From the NCBI GenBank assembly GCA_019634625.1, contig JAHCBA010000002.1, forward strand, positions 1 through 64,000: a DNA stretch of 64,000 bases, read 5' to 3'. The position numbers were made by a program, and so were the translations under genes. The DNA comes from Verrucomicrobiia bacterium (lineage in GTDB: Bacteria > Verrucomicrobiota > Verrucomicrobiia > Limisphaerales > CAIMTB01). The notes under the pieces were generated by a model. The model was not told where the DNA came from. It made no database searches and worked only from the letters and a program-made list of their open reading frames with translations. This document shows positions 45,594 to 53,135 of this stretch, piece by piece. Position 1 is the first letter of the stretch, and every line of letters begins with the position of its first letter.

Positions 45594-46488
45594 GCGGCCG
45601 ACGGCCGGCGGGAGGCGTGCTGTGGGAGAAGTGCATCGGGGGGACACACGGCGCGCGTCAACACGGTCCTGCCGCCGAGGGATCATGAAGCGGGAGCATT
45701 CTCGATCGCCCGCGGCCCGCGCAAGCCTATGCGCGAACCACCATCGGAGCCCAAGTCCTCAGCGACCGTCCTGGCTCAGGCAGGGGTGGGCCATTCTTGG
45801 GGGCCAGAGATTTCGATCCAGCCCCACGGGGAGGAATTGGCCGAGGCCGAGCGGGTTCGTTCACCGGACAAGCTGAATCGGGAGCCCAGTGTTTTATTGA
45901 CTTGGTCAATGGTCAATAAATGTAGTGTCCGGTTTATTATCATTTATTTGGTTACTGTTGACGCCTAACCCGACAAGATTATCCCCAGCTCTCCGATAGG
46001 GTATGTAGCGGAGTGTCGCGTCAGCAATTTTGAGCCTGACTTTCTATTATTTAAGTCATCTACTTTGAGCCTGACTTGCTATTTGTTGCCAAGGCGGAAC
46101 CCCAAGTGAGGATCCGGATGCGCTCCGAGCACGTTCCGGGGGCCGGGCGCGGGGGGGGGAGGGAGGGAGCGGGGACGATTGCCGAATGAAATCAACCGCC
46201 GGCCAGCCTCGCGGAGCTGGTTCCACCGCATCGCGATCCTCCCCCACAACTTACGGATGCCCAGCGTCTGCCTTCCGGTACCCGTTCCCCATGCGCAGGC
46301 GGATCGCCCTGCGGAGCAGCCCGTTCACCATCCGGACACACCGATTCGCCCCAATGGAGTTCCTTGCGAGCGAGCACGGCGGCATAAGCAAGCCGGCCCC
46401 CGGCATACTCAAATTCCGTATGAACATGCACTATTGGATGGTGGATTCGGCATCGGCCCCACCCGCGGATGAATGTGCGTCCGGCCGG
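45594..46488. other. Long AT-rich divergent intergenic region
   Basis: This gap of nearly 900 bases separates the PSD1 and PEP-CTERM genes. The part next to the PSD1 gene is GC-rich and featureless. From about 45890 to 46090 it becomes strongly AT-rich and holds the repeat cluster described separately. From 46090 to 46488 there is a G run (46151-46158) and an open frame upstream of the PEP-CTERM gene, including MNMHYWMVD-like codons at 46420, but no independent gene. Both neighbouring promoters should lie here. Confidence 0.5.
45955..46085. repeat. Third cluster of GTCA-N9-GCCTGAC repeats
   Basis: Two clear units carry GAGCCTGACTT at 46032-46042 and 46067-46077, 35 bases apart, each preceded by GTCA and followed by a CTATT tract. 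A weaker unit near 45959 reads GTTGACGCCTAACCCGAC. They match the arrays at 8231-8345 and 34804-35090. Confidence 0.65.
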
Positions 46489-47424
46489 ATGCGCCTTCGG
46501 TCCCTCGCGGTAACCGCCTTTCTTTTCTGCCTGTCTGCGACGACTGCCGGGTCCGGGACGTTCCTGATCGACTTCGATTCGGCGCTGCCCGTCGGGACGG
46601 CGTTCTACGACTCGAGCGGGGCCGGACTGCTGCGCTCCTCCGGCGGCAATCCGGCCGCGGGCGGCTATCTGGCCGTCACCGACGCGACAGGAGGCCACTT
46701 CCGGAGCATTGCGTTTCCGGATTTCGACGATGGGCAGGAGGTGCTGGCCTTTCAGTTCGCGTGCGATGTGCGGATCGGCAATGGCAGTCGGCATCCAGCC
46801 GATGGCTTCAGCATCAGCATCGCCCGTTCAGCCGATCAGGCGGTCGGCAATCTCTCCAGCTATGCATCCTTTGCGGGCGGCATTCCCGAAGCGGGAACCA
46901 CCACCGGAATCGCCGTGGGATTCGATTCGTGGAGCGGCAACACACTCCCGGACGGGCCCGACGTTGAGGGACTGATCGTGCGCGTCAACAACACGACAGT
47001 CCTTCGACACGACATGCCCGTCCGGAATGGCGATGTCACCGATCCGACCAGCCTCCAGACAGGCCCGTTCGATGGCGCGGCCGAAGGGGGCGCTCTCGAC
47101 GTCGGCACGGGATCGCCGGACGGGCTTGGGTGGGCGCGCTTCGAGATTTCGATGAGCCTCGATCAACGGCTTACCGTTCGCTACAAGGACACAACCATCC
47201 TGGACAATCTGGACCTGGAACCTTACGGGCTGACGCCATCCGCCCTGCAAATCGTGATGGCCGGAAGGACGGGTGGCGGGGTCGGCAATAATCACGTCGA
47301 CAACCTCCTGTTCATCACCACCGTTCCGGAGCCCGAGTCCCTCGCCGTCCTGAGCGGAGTCGTTCTTGCCACGCTGCCGTTTCTGCTGCGGCTGGTTCGC
47401 GGTCGTCCGGAAGCCGTTCGATGA
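46489..47424 (+). CDS. PEP-CTERM protein with concanavalin/lectin-like fold
   Basis: This gene encodes 311 residues from the ATG at 46489. That start gives a clean signal peptide (MRLRSLAVTAFLFCLSATTA), and the ATG at 46420 is an alternative. The body is an all-beta jelly-roll resembling legume/L-type lectin or LamG proteins: GFSISIARSADQ, then GIAVGFDSWSGN, VRVNNTTVLRHDM, LDQRLTVRYKDTTIL and HVDNLLFITT. The C-terminus is a PEP-CTERM signal: VPEP (279-282), a hydrophobic helix and a basic tail (RLVRGR). It is probably a carbohydrate-binding component of the extracellular matrix. It stands alone between intergenic regions. Confidence 0.85.
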   Translation: MRLRSLAVTAFLFCLSATTAGSGTFLIDFDSALPVGTAFYDSSGAGLLRSSGGNPAAGGYLAVTDATGGHFRSIAFPDFDDGQEVLAFQFACDVRIGNGSRHPADGFSISIARSADQAVGNLSSYASFAGGIPEAGTTTGIAVGFDSWSGNTLPDGPDVEGLIVRVNNTTVLRHDMPVRNGDVTDPTSLQTGPFDGAAEGGALDVGTGSPDGLGWARFEISMSLDQRLTVRYKDTTILDNLDLEPYGLTPSALQIVMAGRTGGGVGNNHVDNLLFITTVPEPESLAVLSGVVLATLPFLLRLVRGRPEAVR

Positions 47425-47589
47425 TCCGGTGATCCAGCAGGCGGTCGAGGGTTCAGATGGAATCGAAGGTCGCGTGACCGTTCATCGCGATCCGAAGCCT
47501 CCCTTCGTTCGGATCGGGGGCAGCCTTGCCCGCATGGACCCCTGCCCTGCCTCCGAGTCGGCGCGTCGGGCAACCTTGCCGGGCCGGGG

Positions 47590-48105
47590 TCAACCCGGAC
47601 CCGCGCTTTGCTGGATGAAGGCGTAGATGATCAGGCCGATGATAATCAGCAGAACGATCCCGCCACCGATGAAGAAGATCCGGTTGAGCTTGTTGGACTT
47701 CTTGTGGAAGCCGGCCTTCTCGCTCAACGCCGCGGCGTGGACTGCCGTCCCGATTTCGTCCCGTTTGACTCCCTGCGGAATCACCATGGTGGCATCCAAC
47801 TGCTTCCGGTTGGCCGGGGCCGGCCCGTCGAGCTTCAACTCGATCTGACCCAGGCGGAGGGTCTGGCCCGGCTTCAGGGCGGCTTCAGCGATCCGCTCCC
47901 CGTTGATGAAGGTGCCGTTGGTCGAGTTCAGATCCTTGATCACCACTTCGTTCCCCTTGAGGAGAATCTCGCAGTGATGACTGGATACCGACGGTTCGGC
48001 GATCTGGAAGGTGTTGTCTTCCACTCGACCGACGGTCGTGCGCTCGACCTTCAGCTCATGGGCGAGCCCTTTCAGGGATTCATTCAGGACGACGAGCTTT
48101 GCCAT
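47590..48105 (-). CDS. FHA-domain protein with C-terminal membrane anchor
   Basis: This is a 171-residue protein. The FHA domain occupies about residues 1-93 and has the phosphothreonine-binding set: GR (26-27), SVSSHHCEI (39-47) and DLNSTNGTFING (58-69). After a linker, a Lys/Asn-rich patch precedes a single C-terminal transmembrane helix (143-164, IFFIGGGIVLLIIIGLII). The FHA domain would therefore face the cytosol, tethered to the inner membrane and able to dock on phosphorylated kinases or substrates. The WD40 kinase 8 kb away is one candidate partner, by inference only. It is transcribed divergently from the nucleotidyltransferase gene. Confidence 0.92.
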   Translation of the reverse strand: MAKLVVLNESLKGLAHELKVERTTVGRVEDNTFQIAEPSVSSHHCEILLKGNEVVIKDLNSTNGTFINGERIAEAALKPGQTLRLGQIELKLDGPAPANRKQLDATMVIPQGVKRDEIGTAVHAAALSEKAGFHKKSNKLNRIFFIGGGIVLLIIIGLIIYAFIQQSAGPG

Positions 48106-48189
48106 GGTGGGAGCGGGTGGCGAAGTATGTCCGGGCCGCGTGCCGCCAAGTCAAACCGTTTCACCTGCCAAACCATCTCCAGGTGCATC

Positions 48190-48295
48190 CCCGGGTTGCG
48201 GGTGAGGCGGCCGCGAATCGGAGGGACGGGTTTAGCGAGTCCCCAACCCAACGCTCCACACCGTTGCGGCCTCATGGAACCCGGCCTTCCACAGC
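48190..48295 (+). repeat. Dispersed intergenic repeat, copy 4 (GAATCGGAGG family)
   Basis: This plus-strand copy reads GGGTTGCGGGTGAGGCGGCC, then GCGAATCGGAGGGACGGGTT, and later CCGTTGCGGCCTCATGGAAC. It lies in the divergent gap between the FHA gene and the nucleotidyltransferase gene. The rest of the gap (48106-48464) contains no gene. Confidence 0.7.
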
Positions 48296-48464
48296 GCTGC
48301 CTGGCGAAGTTCGCACCTCACCCACAACTCCAGGATGCACGGACCCTGTCCCTGCCCCGCGCCGCGAAGCAGGGCTTGCGTCGCGGATTCGTTACCGGCT
48401 TGCATAGCCTCCGTGACGCGGCGAAGTCCGGCCCTTGTGGACGGCTTCCCATGTCCCTCGCCGG

Positions 48465-49247
48465 ATGAACGCCATCATTTACGCCGCCGGACGGGCCACG
48501 CGCCTTGGAATCGCCTTCGCGCAGCAGCCCAAGATCCTCCTCGAAATCGGCGGCCGATCGCTGCTCGAACGGCACGTCCACCGCCTTGCTGCCGCCGGGG
48601 TGCGGCGGATCACCGTGGTGACGGGGCACTGCCGGCAGGCCATTGCCGATCGCTTGCCCGCCCTTGCCCGGTCCCATGGCGTCGAAACCGTCGAACTGTT
48701 CAATCCCGACTTCGGCGAAGGCAGCGCCGTGAGCATGCTGGTCTCGCTGCCCGTCATCGAGCGCGCCGGCGGCCCGGTCCTCCTGATGGACGGCGATGTC
48801 CTGTACGACAGCCGGATGCTGCCACGCCTCCTCGGGTCCCCACATCCCTCGGCGTTGCTGGTGGATTTCGCCTATTCGAGCACCGACGACGACCCGGTTC
48901 TGGTGCCGATCCGGAACGACCGTCCGTTCGAGTTCCTCAAACGCTGGTCGGGCGAGGCCGACCGGGTCGGGGAATCGGTCGGCTTCTTCAAGCTCGATCC
49001 CGCCGACCGGCCCCTGCTCGAACACGAGACCCACGCACGCGCCACCGGGATCGGACGGCTGGATTCCATGGACGAAATCCTGCGAGCCCTCGTCCGGGCG
49101 GGCCGGTTCGGATATGAGGACATCACCGGCCTTCCATGGACGGAGATCGACTATCCCGAGGACATCGCCTACGCGCAGGAGAGGGTCCTGCCCGCACTCC
49201 AGGAGGACCCGGCTCCACAGCCGTCCGGCCGTCGGCCCGGCCGGTGA
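48465..49247 (+). CDS. Sugar/choline-phosphate nucleotidyltransferase (LicC-like NTP transferase)
   Basis: This gene encodes 260 residues from the ATG at 48465. A Rossmann-type nucleotidyltransferase fold begins at once: IIYAAGRATRLG carries the Gly-rich NTP loop, QPKILLEIGGRSLLERHV the conserved Lys, and VLLMDGDVLYD the metal-binding Asp pair. The spacing resembles LicC-type phosphocholine cytidylyltransferases and small sugar-1-phosphate nucleotidyltransferases. It would activate a phosphorylated sugar or alcohol for cell-surface synthesis in the cytosol. The nucleotide and substrate are not determined by visible residues. The next gene on the strand (49484) is separated by about 236 bases and need not be linked. 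Confidence 0.8.
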   Translation: MNAIIYAAGRATRLGIAFAQQPKILLEIGGRSLLERHVHRLAAAGVRRITVVTGHCRQAIADRLPALARSHGVETVELFNPDFGEGSAVSMLVSLPVIERAGGPVLLMDGDVLYDSRMLPRLLGSPHPSALLVDFAYSSTDDDPVLVPIRNDRPFEFLKRWSGEADRVGESVGFFKLDPADRPLLEHETHARATGIGRLDSMDEILRALVRAGRFGYEDITGLPWTEIDYPEDIAYAQERVLPALQEDPAPQPSGRRPGR

Positions 49248-49483
49248 TGAACCATGCCAAGGGGCCGGGACCGGGTGCCCGGGTTCGAGGGGACGAGCCT
49301 CGCAAATCCTCATGCCTCGGCTCCATGCCCATGGCGACCGCGCGGGGCCCGGCCCTCCGGTTTGGTCCACGCGCCGCATTTCCCCGTGTCGAAGGCCACT
49401 TCCGGATTGCGCCCGAGGGGGGGCCTCTCTTATTGCTGGGTGCCCGACCGCAATCATCCGTTTGACCACGCGAAGGACCATCT

Positions 49484-50515
49484 ATGGCCAACGTCTGCTA
49501 TCACCCGTCGATTGAAGGCGCCCAGCACGGGGCGAAGTCCCTGGCGGAATTCCTCGATTACGCCAAGCGCGCCGGCGCCACCGGGGCCCAGCCGAGCAAC
49601 TACATGTTGCAGGGCGGCAAGCTGTTTAAGTCCGCGAAGGAAATCCGCGAGACCTTCGAGTCGCGAGGGATGACCTTGGACGGCATTTCGGCCCACTGCC
49701 CGTTCTGGGTGCATACGAGCGCCTGGACCGGCACCAAGTCGGGTCATCCCTTCATCCCGCCCGAGGCCCAGGATTTGAGCCCGGAGAAGCTCGAGAAGTG
49801 GGCCGAGACCTATCTCCTCAAACTTCTCGATCTGTCGGCGGAACTGAAGATCGCCGTGGTGCCGATGTTCTGGGGCGTGGCCTTCGGCTGGGAAATGGCC
49901 ACCGGCTACCCGTGGGGCTTCTGGAAGGGGCCCGGCTACGATCTCATCGAGGCCGGCAAGGAACGCTTCGTCAAGAAGACCGCCAAACTCCGCAAGGCCG
50001 CCAACGAACGCGGGATCAAGATCTGCCACGAAATCCACCCTGGCACCGCCGCCATGTGCGCCGACGACTTCCACCTGCTGGTGAAGATCTGCGACGGCGA
50101 TCCCTGCCTGGGCGTCAATGCAGACCCTTCCCACTGCTGGGAGAATGAAGGCTTCGAGGCCCGCTTCCTCTCCGTCGCGCCCCGCATCTACGCCGCCCAT
50201 GTGAAGAACCACGTGGTCCGCCCCAATGTCCCCGTGCGCGCCATGGAACCCGACTGGCCGAGGCGCGGCATGCAGTTCACCGACCTTCCCAGCGGCGACC
50301 TGAACATGGCCCGGTACGTCGAGATGCTGATTCTCGCCGGCTACCCGAAGCGGTACTGCGACCTGATGGGCACTTCCACCGCCCCCCTGGTGGTCGAGGC
50401 CGAAAGCGCCTACCGCGACATCGACGCCACCAGCGCCAACGGCATCGCCTACGTCCGCGATCACCTGTGCTTCCCGGTTGCGTCCGGCTCCTTCGAGGAC
50501 GGCATGGGGGCCTGA
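49484..50515 (+). CDS. Sugar phosphate isomerase/epimerase, xylose-isomerase-like TIM barrel
   Basis: This is a 343-residue cytosolic protein with no signal peptide. AP-endonuclease-2/xylose-isomerase-type barrel features are visible: AGATGAQPSNYML near the N-terminus, GISAHCPFWVH, then the metal-binding strands KICHEIHPGTAAM (Glu), LGVNADPSHCWEN (Asp and His) and a late Glu in PLVVEAESAYRDI. Such proteins isomerise or epimerise keto-sugars and inositols using a divalent metal. In PVC bacteria they often accompany Gfo/Idh/MocA dehydrogenases, and one such gene lies convergently next door, so the two may act on the same sugar. The exact substrate is unknown. Confidence 0.88.
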   Translation: MANVCYHPSIEGAQHGAKSLAEFLDYAKRAGATGAQPSNYMLQGGKLFKSAKEIRETFESRGMTLDGISAHCPFWVHTSAWTGTKSGHPFIPPEAQDLSPEKLEKWAETYLLKLLDLSAELKIAVVPMFWGVAFGWEMATGYPWGFWKGPGYDLIEAGKERFVKKTAKLRKAANERGIKICHEIHPGTAAMCADDFHLLVKICDGDPCLGVNADPSHCWENEGFEARFLSVAPRIYAAHVKNHVVRPNVPVRAMEPDWPRRGMQFTDLPSGDLNMARYVEMLILAGYPKRYCDLMGTSTAPLVVEAESAYRDIDATSANGIAYVRDHLCFPVASGSFEDGMGA

Positions 50516-50544
50516 TCGAAACGCACCGCACGCCGCCAGAACGA

Positions 50545-50632
50545 CATCCCTCCGGAGGGATGTCGCTCCGCGACTCCTGCATCCCATCGCTCCACTCCGT
50601 TGCGGCCTCGTGGAACTCGGCCCTCCGAAAAC
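50545..50632 (+). repeat. Dispersed intergenic repeat, copy 5 (shortened)
   Basis: This plus-strand copy is CTCCGGAGGGATGTCGCTCC, then GCGACTCCTGCATCCCATCG, then GTTGCGGCCTCGTGGAACTC. It is joined within ten bases to a partial copy of the inverted-repeat element, so two repeat families are stacked in one gap. Confidence 0.7.
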
Positions 50633-50640
50633 GGCCCTTC

Positions 50641-50776
50641 GGGCGACGGTCCTTTCGGCCTGGGCCTGCGCTGGCTCGACCGTGACAGCCCGTTGAGGGG
50701 ATGCGCCGGCCTCGCCGCCTTGGCCCAGACCAAAACCCCTCGTCGCAGGGCCCCTTCCAGTTTTCAGTCAGGCTCT
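50641..50776. repeat. Right-hand part of the inverted-repeat element, second copy
   Basis: These 136 bases align without gaps to 3927-4062, with 8 mismatches. The terminal 26 bases (50751-50776) match the terminal inverted repeat except for two positions. The left terminal repeat and left half are absent. As with the first copy, it lies between convergent genes and its outer end falls on the stop codon of the minus-strand gene. Confidence 0.85.
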
Positions 50777-52079
50777 AAACTTCCAACGACCACGGACGGC
50801 GCATGGGGCGGCTGAGCATGGCATCGGCGGCCGGGTCATTGCGGAACCGTTCCGTGGCGGGATCCCAGTCGAGTCGCCGCCCGAGACGCAGGGCGATGTG
50901 ACCGATGTGGGCAATGGAGATGGTTCGGTGTCCCACCTCGGCAGGCGCGTAGCATTCCTTCCGTGACCGCACGCCATCGAGGAAGTTGCGATGTTCGTCG
51001 GGGGCCGTGTAGGGCTGCCACTCTTCCGGGCCGATCCGTTCCTCCAGGATCGAGACCGGGTCGGCCTGGAGCGGCGCGTTCCAGTCGGTGTTCCATACGG
51101 TTCCCGCGCTGCCCACGACCCGGATCCCGGGGCGATTCGAGGAGACGCGCAGGGTGACGCCGTCGGCGTAGGTGTAGTGGAGGTCGAACTCGGTCGCGGT
51201 GTTGAACAGGCCCGCGGCTGGAAACACGCCAGTCCCCTCGACCTGCACCGGCCCGGTTCGTTCGCGGTCGAGGCACCACTGGGCCAGGTCGATCATGTGG
51301 GCCCCCCAGTCCGTGAGCATCCCGCCCGAATAGTCGAGGATCCAACGGAAGTTCCAGTGGCATCGCGCCTGGCAGTAGGGCGCCTCCGGGGCCGGTCCCA
51401 GCCAGAAATCGTAATCCAGCTCCGGCGGCGGCGGCTCGGGTTCCCGGTTGGCCGGGCGCGTCCAGTGGCCGGAAGGCAGCTCCACATGGATGCTGCGGAC
51501 CTTTCCAAGCCTCCCGTTGCGGACGAGTTCGACCAGGCGCCGGTAGGGAGCCAGCGACCGGTTCTCCGTCGCGGTCTGAAAAATGCGCCCTGTCCGGGCG
51601 ATGGTGTCGCTCAGGACCCTTCCCTCCTGGACGGTGAGGGAGAGCGGCTTCTCACACAGGACATCCTTCCCCGCGCGAGCCGCGCGGAGGGAGGGCAGCA
51701 CATGCCAATGATCGGGGGTGGAAACCACCACCGCATCGATGTCCGGGCGGTCCGTGACGTCGCGGAAATCGCGGCTCAGCACCAGGCCCTTGGCCCCACC
51801 GCCATCGCCCTTGGCGGCCGCGTGTTCCTCGACCGTCTGGCGTGCCCGGGCGAGATGGTGTGCATCCACGTCGCACAGTGCCACCACCTGGGTGTCGGGC
51901 TGGGCGAGGAGTCCCCGCAGATTCCGGCTGATCCCGTGGTCCCCCACCCCGATGAAGCCCAGGGCAATGCGCCGGCTGGGCGCCCGGGCCCCCAGCACCC
52001 GCCCTGGAATCACCGTGGGAACCGCCACGGCGGCGGCCATCTGCCGAAGGAACGTTCGTCGCGAAGAGGCGTACTGCAT
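50775..52079 (-). CDS. Tat-exported Gfo/Idh/MocA family oxidoreductase
   Basis: This is a 434-residue protein. A Tat signal (SSRRTFLRQMAAAVAVPTV) indicates folded export. The Rossmann domain has the dinucleotide loop GFIGVGDHGISRNL and the VVALCDVDAHH strand. The family Lys is in LCEKPLSLTVQEG, and the C-terminal catalytic region includes DYSGGMLTDWGAHMIDLAQW with the conserved Asp/His pair. Exported members with an NAD(P)-type fold are abundant in Verrucomicrobia and Planctomycetes and are thought to modify sugars in the periplasm with a tightly bound cofactor. The convergent isomerase gene may act on the same compound. The stop codon overlaps the repeat element. Confidence 0.92.
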   Translation of the reverse strand: MQYASSRRTFLRQMAAAVAVPTVIPGRVLGARAPSRRIALGFIGVGDHGISRNLRGLLAQPDTQVVALCDVDAHHLARARQTVEEHAAAKGDGGGAKGLVLSRDFRDVTDRPDIDAVVVSTPDHWHVLPSLRAARAGKDVLCEKPLSLTVQEGRVLSDTIARTGRIFQTATENRSLAPYRRLVELVRNGRLGKVRSIHVELPSGHWTRPANREPEPPPPELDYDFWLGPAPEAPYCQARCHWNFRWILDYSGGMLTDWGAHMIDLAQWCLDRERTGPVQVEGTGVFPAAGLFNTATEFDLHYTYADGVTLRVSSNRPGIRVVGSAGTVWNTDWNAPLQADPVSILEERIGPEEWQPYTAPDEHRNFLDGVRSRKECYAPAEVGHRTISIAHIGHIALRLGRRLDWDPATERFRNDPAADAMLSRPMRRPWSLEV

Positions 52080-52187
52080 GGCGGGCCGGCATTCTCATCC
52101 GCCCACCGGCCGCGTCACGCGCAAACGTTGTCAGGCGGTCCTGCGCTGGTGCCGGCGCAAGGCGGCATGGCAAGCAGAGTCGCGCTG

Positions 52188-52288
52188 GTCTGGATCAAGG
52201 GACGAAAGGGACGAAAGGGACGAAGGGGACGGACCGGGAGCTGCGGCGGGTTGTGGGAGTGTAGGAGGTCGTTTCAGGGTTCCGGCGG
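52188..52288. repeat. Direct repeat A, flanking the four-helix-bundle gene
   Basis: This 101-bp sequence recurs at 53044-53135 in the same orientation, nearly identical apart from a few substitutions. It contains tandem GGGACGAAA-type units (one more here than in the other copy) and ends with TTTCAGGGTTCCGGCGG. Read on the minus strand its end encodes Pro-Pro-Glu-Pro-stop. Confidence 0.9.
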
Positions 52289-52936
52289 GCGTCTGGGGTG
52301 GGGTTGGGCTCGGGCGGCGAGGCGGGCGCGGGTCATGCGTTCACGGAGGCCGCCCTCTTTCAGGAAATCCTGTTCGAGGCGGCGGAGTTGCTGGTCGAGC
52401 AGGTAGTTGGTGAGCTTGATGAGGCCAATCATCACGTTGGCGGCGATGGCCGGGTCGGGATGCTCGATGCCCTTCCTGAAGGTGTCGTAGCTGGCGTCAG
52501 GCTGGCGGTTGAGTTCCCGGAGGCGGCGGGTGTGGGAATGTTCCCTGGGCCATTCGGCCATTCCGCGTACGCGCAGGAAGTCGCGGTAGTCTTCGATCAG
52601 TTCTTCGAGGCTGGCGCGGGCGACGTTGGTCAACTTGATCTCCATTTCCTTGGAGGTGCCGCTGGCCTGGCTGCCTTCGAGGATGTTTTGTTTGCCGGAG
52701 CGGGCGGCCTGGACCATCTGGTCGTGGGTGCGGGAACGCGGGTCCACGAAGCGGTCACAGAATTTCACGGTGCCGTCATAGACGATGCGGGCCTTCTGGA
52801 AGGAGAGGAGTTGCTCGTAGCCGCCGTGGGGCGGAATGAAGCCCTCACCTTCGGAACGGGACCGGAGGGACCCTGGGGAAAGGTGCGGTGTTCCGTCCTT
52901 GGACAATGTCCCTCCTGTCCCTTTGTTCTCATGCAT
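52274..52936 (-). CDS. Four-helix-bundle suffix-domain protein
   Basis: This is a 220-residue cytosolic protein. Residues 1-32 are Gly/Ser-rich and probably not part of the fold. From about residue 33 it matches the four-helix-bundle family: FIPPHGGYEQLLSFQKARIV, TVKFCDRFVDPRSRTHDQM, ARSGKQNILEGSQASGTSKE, EIKLTNVARASLEELIEDYR, with a C-terminal suffix helix region (LTNYLLDQQLRRLEQDFLKE). Related proteins occur in 23S rRNA intervening sequences and as scattered single genes; their function is not known. The last residues (RPPEP) come from a direct repeat shared with the end of the RHS gene. Neighbouring repeats suggest it arrived as a unit. Confidence 0.85.
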   Translation of the reverse strand: MHENKGTGGTLSKDGTPHLSPGSLRSRSEGEGFIPPHGGYEQLLSFQKARIVYDGTVKFCDRFVDPRSRTHDQMVQAARSGKQNILEGSQASGTSKEMEIKLTNVARASLEELIEDYRDFLRVRGMAEWPREHSHTRRLRELNRQPDASYDTFRKGIEHPDPAIAANVMIGLIKLTNYLLDQQLRRLEQDFLKEGGLRERMTRARLAARAQPHPRRPPEP

Positions 52937-53043
52937 GGCCCAAGCCCTCCAGGTATCCGCGATTGGCCTCCAACCGTTTCGCGGACCCCGAACACTGAGC
53001 AGCGCAAGCAGTCCCAGGGCAAGCTCGCGTTGAGGTCACGCGG

Positions 53044-53135
53044 GTCTGGTTCAAGGGACGAAAGGGACGAAAGGGACGGACCAGGAGCTGCGGTGGGTTG
53101 TGGGGGTGTTGGAGGTCGTTTCAGGGTTCCGGCGG
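53044..53135. repeat. Direct repeat B, at the 3' end of the RHS gene
   Basis: This 92-bp copy corresponds to 52188-52288, lacking one nine-base GGGACGAAA unit. Its end overlaps the last five codons of the RHS gene. Together the two copies bracket an interval of about 850 bases that holds the four-helix-bundle gene. Confidence 0.9.
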
